From: Microbulbifer aggregans
Lineage (GTDB): Bacteria; Pseudomonadota; Gammaproteobacteria; Pseudomonadales; Cellvibrionaceae
Length of the DNA: 64,000 bases
Direction: 5' to 3'
NCBI RefSeq assembly: GCF_020524005.1
Contig: NZ_JAIVKK010000001.1
Location: 62,001-126,000, forward strand
Under the pieces are notes generated by a model. The model had not been told where the DNA came from and searched no databases. It saw nothing but the letters and a program-made list of their open reading frames with translations. Below, one piece after another: positions 52,889-58,920 of this stretch. Position 1 is the stretch's first letter; each line of letters starts with the position of its first letter. Made by a program: the position numbers and the translations under genes.

Positions 52889-53563
52889 TTGAACAGGTTT
52901 ATTGAGCAAATCAGATGGGAGCCGGGTATCGGCGATCCGACGGTGATGGGATGGCTGACTGTAGTGGCATATTTCGTCACGTTTGTCCTTGGGCTTTTTG
53001 TTGTGATGCGCAGCGATTGGCTATTTCAGGGCCGGCGGGACAAGCAGAAGCGGCTATGGATGCTGATTACTGTCGCCATGTTGTTTCTTGGGTTCAATAA
53101 ACAGTTGGATCTTCAATCCCTGTTTACGGATATTTTCCGCGTGTTGTTTCGGGAAGCCGATCTCTACGACAACCGGCGATCGTTCCAGAAGCTGTTTATC
53201 CTGAGCGTGTTGCTGGGCGGTGTCGCGGCGACGACCTGGCTTCTCTACCAGTATCGCAAGCTGCTTCGTTATCATGTGCTGGCAATTTCCGGGCTATGTG
53301 CGCTGGCGATATTTATTGTTGTGCGCGCTTCATCGTTCCATGGAATGGATCGATTGATTGGGTTTGAACTGCTTGGGGTTCGGATCAACTGGATTCTTGA
53401 GTTAGGTGGTATTGCCCTGATAGCAGTGAATGCCTTCAGGCTATTGGCTCGGCAAACCCCCATTGTTATCCGCAAGCATCGGCGGCGACGCAAGCGGAGA
53501 GGGCCAGAACATATGGCTCTTGCACAACAAATTCAAAGGGCAAATTCAGAAAGCCTTCGGTGA
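52889..53563 (+). CDS. Membrane protein, unknown
   Basis: About 224 aa with five hydrophobic segments and a highly basic cytoplasmic-type tail ('RKHRRRRKRRGPEH'). The start 'FIEQIRWEPGIGDPTVMGW' followed by hydrophobic helices is a pattern I have seen in uncharacterised proteobacterial proteins, but I cannot name a function. Start uncertain: TTG at 52,889 is used here, TTG at 52,862 and ATG at 52,947 are alternatives. It stands alone between tRNA-Arg and the tRNA island. 52,545-52,860 holds no other gene that I can support. Confidence 0.6.
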   Translation: MNRFIEQIRWEPGIGDPTVMGWLTVVAYFVTFVLGLFVVMRSDWLFQGRRDKQKRLWMLITVAMLFLGFNKQLDLQSLFTDIFRVLFREADLYDNRRSFQKLFILSVLLGGVAATTWLLYQYRKLLRYHVLAISGLCALAIFIVVRASSFHGMDRLIGFELLGVRINWILELGGIALIAVNAFRLLARQTPIVIRKHRRRRKRRGPEHMALAQQIQRANSESLR

Positions 53564-53738
53564 ATGTGTTGTTGTTCTCCATTGTGACGGTGTTTCGAAT
53601 TCATCGTTTTTCAGATTTGGCTGTTTTTACATTTGAAGAGCGCGAGTTAGGTTGAATTACGCACATCTATTTATCATTAACTATTGTTAAATTTCGACAG
53701 GCCGCTAATATTCACACCAAGTTTTTCAGGATATTGCC

Positions 53739-53834
53739 ATGAGTACATTGTTTAGAGGTTTTCGTCGTATATCGCTACCCGCGCCACAAGGGTTGTGGTG
53801 TGCGATTGCGCGTAGTGAGAAAAATCTGAAATAG
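53739..53834 (+). CDS. Small ORF (31 aa) at the tRNA island edge
   Basis: MSTLFRGFRR followed by 21 residues ending 'SEKNLK'. An AGGATA ribosome-site-like sequence lies 7 bp before the ATG. It is followed by a strong terminator at 53,881, making a compact ORF-terminator unit before the tRNA-Met-like gene. It is basic, with no known family. A similar unit (54,279-54,530) precedes the main tRNA array. May be a leader peptide or a small protein; expression unproven. Confidence 0.35.
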   Translation: MSTLFRGFRRISLPAPQGLWCAIARSEKNLK

Positions 53835-53880
53835 TGTCCTCCTGGAATCCGGGAGGCGCGAGCCTTCCGGTGTGGAATCA

Positions 53881-53917
53881 AACCCCCCGTAGGTTCGCCT
53901 CCGGGGGGTTTTTATTT
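53881..53917 (+). terminator. Rho-independent terminator
   Basis: AACCCCCCG / CGGGGGGTT 9-bp stem with a 12-nt loop, followed by TTTTTATTTT. Confidence 0.88.
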
Positions 53918-53920
53918 TCT

Positions 53921-53996
53921 GGTCCGGTAGCTCATCGGGTAAGAGCACTTGCTTCATAAGCGAGAGGAGGCGGATTAATTCCGCCACGGACTACCA
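53921..53996 (+). tRNA. tRNA-Met-like (anticodon CAT) with atypical T-loop
   Basis: 76 nt with encoded CCA. D-arm GCTC...GAGC, anticodon arm CTTGC-TTCATAA-GCGAG, T-stem GGCGG/CCGCC, but the T-loop is ATTAATT instead of TTCRANY. The acceptor GGTCCGG/ACGGACT has a G-U end pair and a mismatch at pair 7. CAT could be Met or lysidine-modified Ile. The missing TTC and imperfect acceptor suggest a diverged or specialised tRNA. Confidence 0.8.
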
Positions 53997-54278
53997 GTTG
54001 AAGGGATTTATGTTGAACAGATTGCTGAAAATGAGACTGAGCTGAGCGTATGAGAGCGCGCTCCTACCGGCATCGAAGCCCCTGTTTATATACTGAATTG
54101 ACGGTAGGTTTTTACTCAGTTTTTATTTTGTAAGTTATTGAAAAATAAATAAAAATATTCTTTTTTGGGGTTGCGTAATGCTGGTTTCGTGTTAGTTTTT
54201 AAAAATGAGTTTGGGATACACAGTGTCCTTTTTTCTGAGTAGAAGCCGCGGCGCGGCAAAAACCACCGGGAAACGACA

Positions 54279-54437
54279 ATGTTCGGTTTGCATCAATACA
54301 AAACGATACCAAATCACCCCTCATGCTGGGGGCGGGATTTGTATGCCCGCGCGCTGCTCAGAATTTTCGTATGGCAACCATTAAGCAGTAAGCCCCTGGG
54401 CAGCGAGATTAATTTTGGTGAACGTATGAAGGCGTAG
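54279..54437 (+). CDS. Small ORF (52 aa) upstream of the tRNA array
   Basis: Starts MFGLHQYKTI and ends 'NFGERMKA'; CGGGAAA lies 7-13 bp before the ATG. It contains a Trp/Arg-rich middle ('CWGRDLYARALLRIFVW'). Followed by a structured region and the terminator at 54,493. No family recognised. Its arrangement mirrors the 31-aa ORF at 53,739. Between 53,997 and 54,278 I see only AT-rich noncoding sequence. Confidence 0.35.
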   Translation: MFGLHQYKTIPNHPSCWGRDLYARALLRIFVWQPLSSKPLGSEINFGERMKA

Positions 54438-54492
54438 TGCGACCTGTCCGGTCGGCTGCGCGCCAACCGGATGCTTGACGATGAAACGCAAG

Positions 54493-54530
54493 AACCCGGT
54501 TGGTGATTTTTACCAGCCGGGTTTTCTTTT
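54493..54530 (+). terminator. Rho-independent terminator before tRNA array
   Basis: AACCCGGTTGGT pairs with ACCAGCCGGGTT (one mismatch), followed by TTCTTTT. Confidence 0.85.
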
Positions 54531-54592
54531 GGGTGGAAAAAGTGTGCGTGGGCGATCCTTGTGCACTTTTTAAAAAATTTTCGATTAGCGGA

Positions 54593-54667
54593 TGCGGTGT
54601 AGCTCAGTGGTAGAGCCCACTCCTGATAAGGGTGTACGCGACAGTTCAAATCTGTCCACCGCAACCA
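54593..54667 (+). tRNA. tRNA-Ile (GAT)
   Basis: Acceptor TGCGGTG/CACCGCA, D-arm GCTC-AGTGGTA-GAGC, anticodon arm CACTC-CTGATAA-GGGTG, T-arm GACAG-TTCAAAT-CTGTC, encoded CCA. First gene of the array; not in an rRNA spacer, unlike most GAT tRNAs. Confidence 0.92.
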
Positions 54668-54671
54668 ATTT

Positions 54672-54746
54672 GTCCCCATCGTCTAACGGTCAGGACAGTT
54701 GCCTTTCAAGCAGCAGATACGGGTTCGAACCCCGTTGGGGATACCA
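54672..54746 (+). tRNA. tRNA-Glu (TTC)
   Basis: Acceptor GTCCCCA/TGGGGAT (G-U at pair 1-72), anticodon arm GTTGC-CTTTCAA-GCAGC, T-arm ACGGG-TTCGAAC-CCCGT, encoded CCA. Four-base gap after tRNA-Ile. Confidence 0.92.
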
Positions 54747-54764
54747 GTTAGCAGAGTTCATGGT

Positions 54765-54841
54765 TGGAGCGTGGCAGACCGGCGCGATGCACCTGGCTTT
54801 TAACCAGGGTCAAGCGGGTTCGATTCCCGCCGCTCCAACCA
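54765..54841 (+). tRNA. tRNA-Lys (TTT)
   Basis: Acceptor TGGAGCG/CGCTCCA, short D-stem GCA/TGC with a long D-loop, anticodon arm CCTGG-CTTTTAA-CCAGG, T-arm GCGGG-TTCGATT-CCCGC, encoded CCA. Confidence 0.9.
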
Positions 54842-54853
54842 TGAATTTTGCTC

Positions 54854-54930
54854 GGGTCAGTAGCTCAATTTGGTAGAGCACCGGATTCCAAAACCGGTGG
54901 TTGCAGGTTCAAGCCCTGCCTGGCCCGCCA
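54854..54930 (+). tRNA. tRNA-Trp (CCA)
   Basis: Acceptor GGGTCAG/CTGGCCC, anticodon arm CCGGA-TTCCAAA-ACCGG with an A-A mismatch at the closing pair, T-arm GCAGG-TTCAAGC-CCTGC, discriminator G, encoded CCA. Confidence 0.9.
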
Positions 54931-54934
54931 GAGT

Positions 54935-55010
54935 TTGGGGATAGCTCAGACGGTAGAGCGCCTGGCTGTTAACCAGGAGGTCGCCGGTTCGAACCCGGCT
55001 CCCCGAGCCA
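54935..55010 (+). tRNA. tRNA-Asn (GTT)
   Basis: Acceptor TTGGGGA/TCCCCGA, D-arm GCTC...GAGC, anticodon arm CCTGG-CTGTTAA-CCAGG, T-arm GCCGG-TTCGAAC-CCGGC, discriminator G, encoded CCA. Confidence 0.92.
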
Positions 55011-55014
55011 GATT

Positions 55015-55093
55015 GTGCCCGTGGCCTAATGGGATTGAAGGTGCCGGTCTACGAAACCGGTGATTGCAGGTTCGAGTCCTGCCGGGCACGCCA
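55015..55093 (+). tRNA. tRNA-Arg (ACG) 2
   Basis: Acceptor GTGCCCG/CGGGCAC, enlarged D-loop, anticodon arm CCGGT-CTACGAA-ACCGG, T-arm GCAGG-TTCGAGT-CCTGC, encoded CCA. Sequence unlike the tRNA-Arg(ACG) at 52,465, so not a recent duplicate. Confidence 0.88.
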
Positions 55094-55213
55094 ATTATGC
55101 AGCGGTCAAATCCTTCTCCCGATTCGTTGCAAGGGGGCTGGCGCAAGGCCAGCCGTGATTACTGCGAGGGTGGGGCGGTGATCAATTATTCGGTTGAACG
55201 GTATGGAAACTGC
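55094..55213 (+). other. 120-nt spacer inside the tRNA array
   Basis: The only long gap in the array. It holds a GGCTGGC/GCCAGCC hairpin (about 55,136-55,154) and an open frame that runs into tRNA-Ser. No convincing tRNA or protein gene. Confidence 0.4.
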
Positions 55214-55303
55214 GGAGCCATGACAGAGTGGGCAAATGTGCCGGATTGCTAATCCGGTGGCCGTTTTGTGGCCGCGAAGGTTCGAATCCTTCTGGCTCCG
55301 CCA
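55214..55303 (+). tRNA. tRNA-Ser (GCT)
   Basis: 90 nt with a long variable arm (GGCCG...TGGCC). Acceptor GGAGCCA/TGGCTCC, anticodon arm CCGGA-TTGCTAA-TCCGG, T-arm GAAGG-TTCGAAT-CCTTC, encoded CCA. Confidence 0.92.
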
Positions 55304-55319
55304 ATTTTGTACTCATTGA

Positions 55320-55395
55320 TGGCGGTTGAGAGTAGTTGGTAACTCGCGAGCCTCTGAAGCTCGAGTCCCGGGTTCGAATCCCGGACCGCCTGCCA
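55320..55395 (+). tRNA. tRNA-Gln (CTG)
   Basis: Acceptor TGGCGGT/ACCGCCT with an open 1-72 position, D-stem GAG/CTC, anticodon arm CGAGC-CTCTGAA-GCTCG, T-arm CCGGG-TTCGAAT-CCCGG, encoded CCA. A weak first pair is normal for tRNA-Gln. Confidence 0.87.
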
Positions 55396-55400
55396 ATTCT

Positions 55401-55478
55401 GCCCGTGTAGCTCAGTTGGCGAGAGCAGCCGCCTTGTAAGCGGCAGGTGGTCGGTTCGAATCCGGACCGCGGGCACCA
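55401..55478 (+). tRNA. tRNA-Thr (TGT) with bulged T-stem
   Basis: Acceptor GCCCGTG/CGCGGGC, D-arm GCTC...GAGC, anticodon arm GCCGC-CTTGTAA-GCGGC. The T-arm GTCGG-TTCGAAT-CCGGAC pairs only with one bulged base, as if one C had been lost. Encoded CCA. Confidence 0.85.
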
Positions 55479-55494
55479 GATTTACTCAGTTTGC

Positions 55495-55572
55495 GATCGC
55501 GTAGCTCAATTGGACAAGAGCGCAAGTTTCCGAAGCTTGAGGTTGTCGGTTCGATCCCGGCCGCGATTGCCA
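55495..55572 (+). tRNA. tRNA-Arg (CCG)
   Basis: Acceptor GATCGCG/CGCGATT (G-U end pair), anticodon arm CAAGT-TTCCGAA-GCTTG, T-arm GTCGG-TTCGATC-CCGGC, discriminator G, encoded CCA. Confidence 0.87.
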
Positions 55573-55621
55573 GTAAACGAAGACCAAAAGTTAAAGCTCA
55601 ATAATCCAAAGGAGGGTGCTT

Positions 55622-55951
55622 ATGAGGCTGATTATTGGTACCCGTGAGTTCGGCGCGGGCTTGACCGTTAGCAACTATGTGGGAGCCAAGCAGCTGATGC
55701 GGGAATACCCCGTGAGCCTGTTGCAGATTATTCAGCCCACATCGAGTCGCGAGAGCCTGATTGGATTTCTCGCCTGGTGTAATGGCAAGCATGTACTGCC
55801 CGCGCAGGTGGTATTGAACCAGGTAACACCCGAGGACAGGAGGCAGGCAATGCAGTACCTGATCGCGCGGGGTTACCACACCAATGACCGGGTAACGTTT
55901 GTAAAAATGCAGGGCGCTCGTAGCTCAATTGGCAGAGCAGGATCGTTCTAA
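55622..55951 (+). CDS. Unknown 109-aa protein inside the tRNA array, 3' end overlaps a tRNA
   Basis: Preceded by a strong AGGAGGG ribosome site, so translation is likely. The body ('MRLIIGTREFGAGLTVSNYVG' region, 'LIGFLAWCNGKHVLPAQVV', 'RRQAMQYLIARGYH') has an alternating strand/helix feel. It is faintly like the cyclic-phosphate-processing receiver-type proteins (cREC) linked to RNA repair, though the receiver aspartates are missing. The last 13 residues are read from tRNA-Arg(TCT), and the stop codon TAA is formed by that tRNA's anticodon loop. This means one transcript cannot be both fully translated and cut as tRNA without competition. Confidence 0.65.
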   Translation: MRLIIGTREFGAGLTVSNYVGAKQLMREYPVSLLQIIQPTSSRESLIGFLAWCNGKHVLPAQVVLNQVTPEDRRQAMQYLIARGYHTNDRVTFVKMQGARSSIGRAGSF

Positions 55952-55989
55952 GTTCCCGCGTGGGGGTTCGAGTCCCTCCGGGCGCGCCA
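55914..55989 (+). tRNA. tRNA-Arg (TCT), overlaps CDS
   Basis: Acceptor GCGCTCG/CGGGCGC, D-arm GCTC...GAGC, anticodon arm GGATC-GTTCTAA-GTTCC with a T-T mismatch and G at position 32, T-arm GGGGG-TTCGAGT-CCCTC, encoded CCA. The first 38 nt are also coding sequence of the preceding protein. Confidence 0.85.
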
Positions 55990-56030
55990 CTCATTTGCAG
56001 CCATCTGGCGTTCCAAGAGGAGGTGGAACA

Positions 56031-56621
56031 ATGGCGAGAGTACTGTATCTGGATGCGGGGGGAATGCCCTTGCGTTGGATTTCGCTGGAAGCAGCGGCCT
56101 GTCTGTACACGAGAGAGCAGGTTCTGTGGGAGCTCGGCTCACCAGCCCAGGCCCTGCGCGGCGGCTATAACCGCAGTGGGCTGCGCTCTGCTCTGGATAT
56201 TGCACCTGTGATTGCAGGCTGTCGGGTGAGCCGCGTTCCTCGCGGAGCGCCGTCGCTGACCAATGCAAAGCTTTTTGCCCGGGATCAGTACATGTGCCTG
56301 TACTGCGGCGAGCAATTCACACGAAGCGGGCTGACCCGGGATCATATTGTTCCCGTATCGCGCGGCGGCTTGGATATCTGGGAAAACACCTGTGCAGCCT
56401 GTAAACGCTGTAACCAGGCAAAAGGGGCCCGGACACCGGAGGAGGCCGGAATGAGCCTGTTGGCGGTGCCTTTTGTACCCAATCGATTCGAATCAGTGCT
56501 GTTGCAAGCGCATACCATCCTGGTGGATCAGATGGCTTATCTGCAGTCCGGACTCAGTCGAAATCGGGATTGGGACGGAAAAGCAAATATCTGGCAGTTA
56601 TCGGTATTGAAGAGGAACTGA
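56031..56621 (+). CDS. HNH endonuclease
   Basis: 196 aa. The C-terminal HNH/zinc module shows 'RDQYMCLYCGEQF', 'GLTRDHIVPVSRGGLDIWENT' and 'CAACKRCNQAKGAR': two CxxC zinc pairs around an HNH-type His and Asn. The N-terminal ~80 residues ('RVLYLDAGGMPLRWISLEAAA') are an uncharacterised domain commonly fused to such HNH modules. The start has AGGAGGTGG 6 bp upstream. Its place right after the last tRNA suggests it belongs to the island, either as a homing-type nuclease or as a nucleic-acid processing enzyme in the RNA-repair context. Confidence 0.9.
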   Translation: MARVLYLDAGGMPLRWISLEAAACLYTREQVLWELGSPAQALRGGYNRSGLRSALDIAPVIAGCRVSRVPRGAPSLTNAKLFARDQYMCLYCGEQFTRSGLTRDHIVPVSRGGLDIWENTCAACKRCNQAKGARTPEEAGMSLLAVPFVPNRFESVLLQAHTILVDQMAYLQSGLSRNRDWDGKANIWQLSVLKRN

Positions 56622-56633
56622 GGTGGCAGGGAT

Positions 56634-57371
56634 TTATTTTTTGGGAGCCGGAATTGGCCAGTTAAAGCGCTGTAACAGAGTGAGAAATTCACCCCGGGGC
56701 GGTGCGTTCAAGTGCATTCGTTCGCCGGTGACGGGGTGATCCAGTTCAAGTGAGCACGCATGAAGCAACAGTCGGCCACATCCAAACTGCTCGGCAAACA
56801 TACGGTTGTGTAGCGATTTACCGTATTTCGGACAGCCGATCAGCGGGTGGGAGAGGTGCTTGAAATGGCGGCGGATCTGGTGCCGCCGGCCTGTGATGAG
56901 CTCGACCTCAACCAGTGAGTAGCGGCTGCTGGGGTAGCGGTCGACGGCAATCGGCAATTCAATCGTAGCGAGGCGCCGGTACCGGGTAATCGCTTCTTGC
57001 CGGGGAAGATCGGCCTTTGGGCGCTTGCGCTGGTGTTTGAAGTCGTTTACCGGAGGCAGTGGATGGTCAATTACCCCCTGTTCCGGGCAGTAGCCTCGGC
57101 AAACCGCCAGGTAGCATTTGGTTGCACGGTCGCTCGTCAATTGTTCCTGCAGGGCTGCGGCGATTTCAGGTGTTTTCGCGAACAGAATGATGCCCGAGGT
57201 TGGCTTGTCCAGGCGGTGTATCGGGTACAGGCGGGCGCCTACGAGGTCGCGCATATATTGCAGCAAAAAGCGATGCTCATGCTTGTCAATATCGGAGCGG
57301 TGTACCAGCCAGCCTTCCGGTTTGTAGGCGGCTATGAAGTACTGGTCTTCGTATAGGAGTTCCGGGTTCAT
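56634..57371 (-). CDS. truC: tRNA pseudouridine(65) synthase
   Basis: 245 aa RluA-family synthase. 'YIAAYKPEGWLVHRS'-like N-terminus ('FIAAYKPEGWLVHRSDIDKH'), the catalytic aspartate in 'IHRLDKPTSGIILFA', 'RYSLVEVELITGRRHQIRRH' and 'HACSLELDHPVTGE' match TruC closely. It makes pseudouridine at position 65 in the T-stem of certain tRNAs (tRNA-Ile and tRNA-Asp in E. coli). It lies between the tRNA array and rtcB, in opposite orientation to both. Other RluA paralogues are a less likely alternative. Confidence 0.87.
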   Translation of the reverse strand: MNPELLYEDQYFIAAYKPEGWLVHRSDIDKHEHRFLLQYMRDLVGARLYPIHRLDKPTSGIILFAKTPEIAAALQEQLTSDRATKCYLAVCRGYCPEQGVIDHPLPPVNDFKHQRKRPKADLPRQEAITRYRRLATIELPIAVDRYPSSRYSLVEVELITGRRHQIRRHFKHLSHPLIGCPKYGKSLHNRMFAEQFGCGRLLLHACSLELDHPVTGERMHLNAPPRGEFLTLLQRFNWPIPAPKK

Positions 57372-57507
57372 TACACATCATCGGATAAGCACAATGGCCT
57401 GATTATAGGCGGTGTTTGATTCTCAATCGACAATAGGGACTGAGCAAAGCCAGTTACCCTGAAAGTAATATCACTCTATAAGTTGGGGCAGGAACAGGGA
57501 GACCGTT

Positions 57508-58716
57508 ATGCCTGTAAAAGTGGTAATCAATGAGGATGGGGCGCTGGGGACCGTGCCGGTGCGAATCTACACCGAAGACATAGAAGCGGCGGCTTTGCAG
57601 CAACTGAAGAATATTGCTCAGCTCCCGATTATCCATTCGCATGTTGCGGCTATGCCTGACGTGCATATGGGGATTGGCGCGACCGTCGGTTCTGTGATTC
57701 CTACGCTTGGCGCGGTTATTCCCGCGGCAGTAGGGGTGGATATTGGCTGCGGTATGAATGCAATACGCACTTCTTTACGTGCCGACCAGCTACCCGACAA
57801 CCTGAAACCGCTGCGTGAAGCAATAGAAAGCCGTGTTCCGGTGGGCTTTGCTCGCCATAAATGGCGCAATGCCCGGGAGTTGGCCGCCAAGGATCTCGCG
57901 GCGGGCGCTGATCGGCTGTTCACCAAACATCCAGAGATGCTGAAGAAAATACGCGATCCGAGGGATACCTGGGTAACCCAGCTGGGCACGCTGGGCGGAG
58001 GTAATCACTTTATCGAGATCTGCCTCGATGAGAGCGACCGTGTTTGGGTCATGTTGCACTCCGGCAGTCGCGGTATCGGCAATGCGATTGGCCAGCATTT
58101 TATTCGGCTTGCAAAGCAGGATATGGAAGGGCACATCCAGAATCTGCCTGACAGGGATCTGGCATATTTCAGAGAAGGGAATCCACATTTCGACGATTAT
58201 ATCCAGGCGGTGCACTGGGCTCAGGAATATGCGCGTGTAAACCGTCAGGAAATGATGAAGTTGATTGTGGAGGTACTTCAGGAGCAGCTGTCTCCATTTA
58301 CCCTGACTTCAGAGGCAATCAACTGTCACCATAATTATCTGGTCAGGGAGCAGCATTTTGGTCGTGATGTTTTCGTTACACGCAAAGGGGCCATCAGCGC
58401 CCAGCGAGATCAGCTTGGCATTATTCCCGGATCAATGGGGGCCAGGTCCTATATCGTGCGGGGGCGCGGGAACCCGGAGTCCTTTTGCTCCTTTGCCCAC
58501 GGCGCGGGTCGCAGGATGAGCCGAACGGCGGCACGAAAGCGTTTTACTACCGCAGATCTGGAAGCGCAGACGCAGGGTGTCCAGTGCCGTAAGGACAAGG
58601 GTGTGATTGACGAAATTCCGGCAGCTTATAAGGATATCGACCAGGTAATGGAAAATCAGCGGGATCTGGTGGATGTGGTGCATACCTTGCGGCAAGTGGT
58701 CTGTGTAAAAGGCTAG
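57508..58716 (+). CDS. rtcB: RNA-splicing/repair ligase RtcB
   Basis: 402 aa. All key residues are visible: Asp78 and Cys81 ('VGVDIGCGMNA'), His167 ('LGGGNHFIEI'), His184 ('HSGSRG'), His274 ('CHHNY') for the Mn ions, and the guanylylated histidine His331 in 'FAHGAGRRMSR'. RtcB joins 2',3'-cyclic phosphate and 5'-OH RNA ends with GTP, the ends left by anticodon nucleases and tRNA splicing. No Archease or RtcA/RtcR gene is adjacent. Location 1.5 kb after a tRNA array and beside truC points to tRNA repair. Confidence 0.96.
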   Translation: MPVKVVINEDGALGTVPVRIYTEDIEAAALQQLKNIAQLPIIHSHVAAMPDVHMGIGATVGSVIPTLGAVIPAAVGVDIGCGMNAIRTSLRADQLPDNLKPLREAIESRVPVGFARHKWRNARELAAKDLAAGADRLFTKHPEMLKKIRDPRDTWVTQLGTLGGGNHFIEICLDESDRVWVMLHSGSRGIGNAIGQHFIRLAKQDMEGHIQNLPDRDLAYFREGNPHFDDYIQAVHWAQEYARVNRQEMMKLIVEVLQEQLSPFTLTSEAINCHHNYLVREQHFGRDVFVTRKGAISAQRDQLGIIPGSMGARSYIVRGRGNPESFCSFAHGAGRRMSRTAARKRFTTADLEAQTQGVQCRKDKGVIDEIPAAYKDIDQVMENQRDLVDVVHTLRQVVCVKG

Positions 58717-58813
58717 GAGAAAACACACCTGGTGTTGTTAAAGCTTTTGGTGGCGTATAAAGCCCGATTAAGTTGGTACGTACGTGTGGCTGTTATTTGC
58801 TCAGGCTAATGCG

Positions 58814-58858
58814 TGGGGCATCTCGGTTCTTGCTCGTTCGGGACAGAGGATGCCCCTT
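58814..58858 (+). terminator. Probable terminator after rtcB
   Basis: GGGGCATC pairs with GATGCCCC across a 26-nt loop, followed by TTTAC. Moderate strength. Confidence 0.5.
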
Positions 58859-58920
58859 TACTATTAGCTGTTACCAGATGCGCATACAATAGGCCGGTAT
58901 TTAAAGAATAAGTGGCCGGC

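Noticed and set aside
54592-55252. Open frames running through the tRNA array (54,592-54,876; 54,848-55,063; 55,064-55,252)
   Set aside because: They simply translate across several tRNA genes and lack ribosome sites; the RNA genes explain the sequence.
53921-57371. Prophage or integrative element explaining the tRNA array
   Set aside because: No integrase, phage structural genes or direct-repeat attachment sites were seen; an older mobile origin cannot be excluded.
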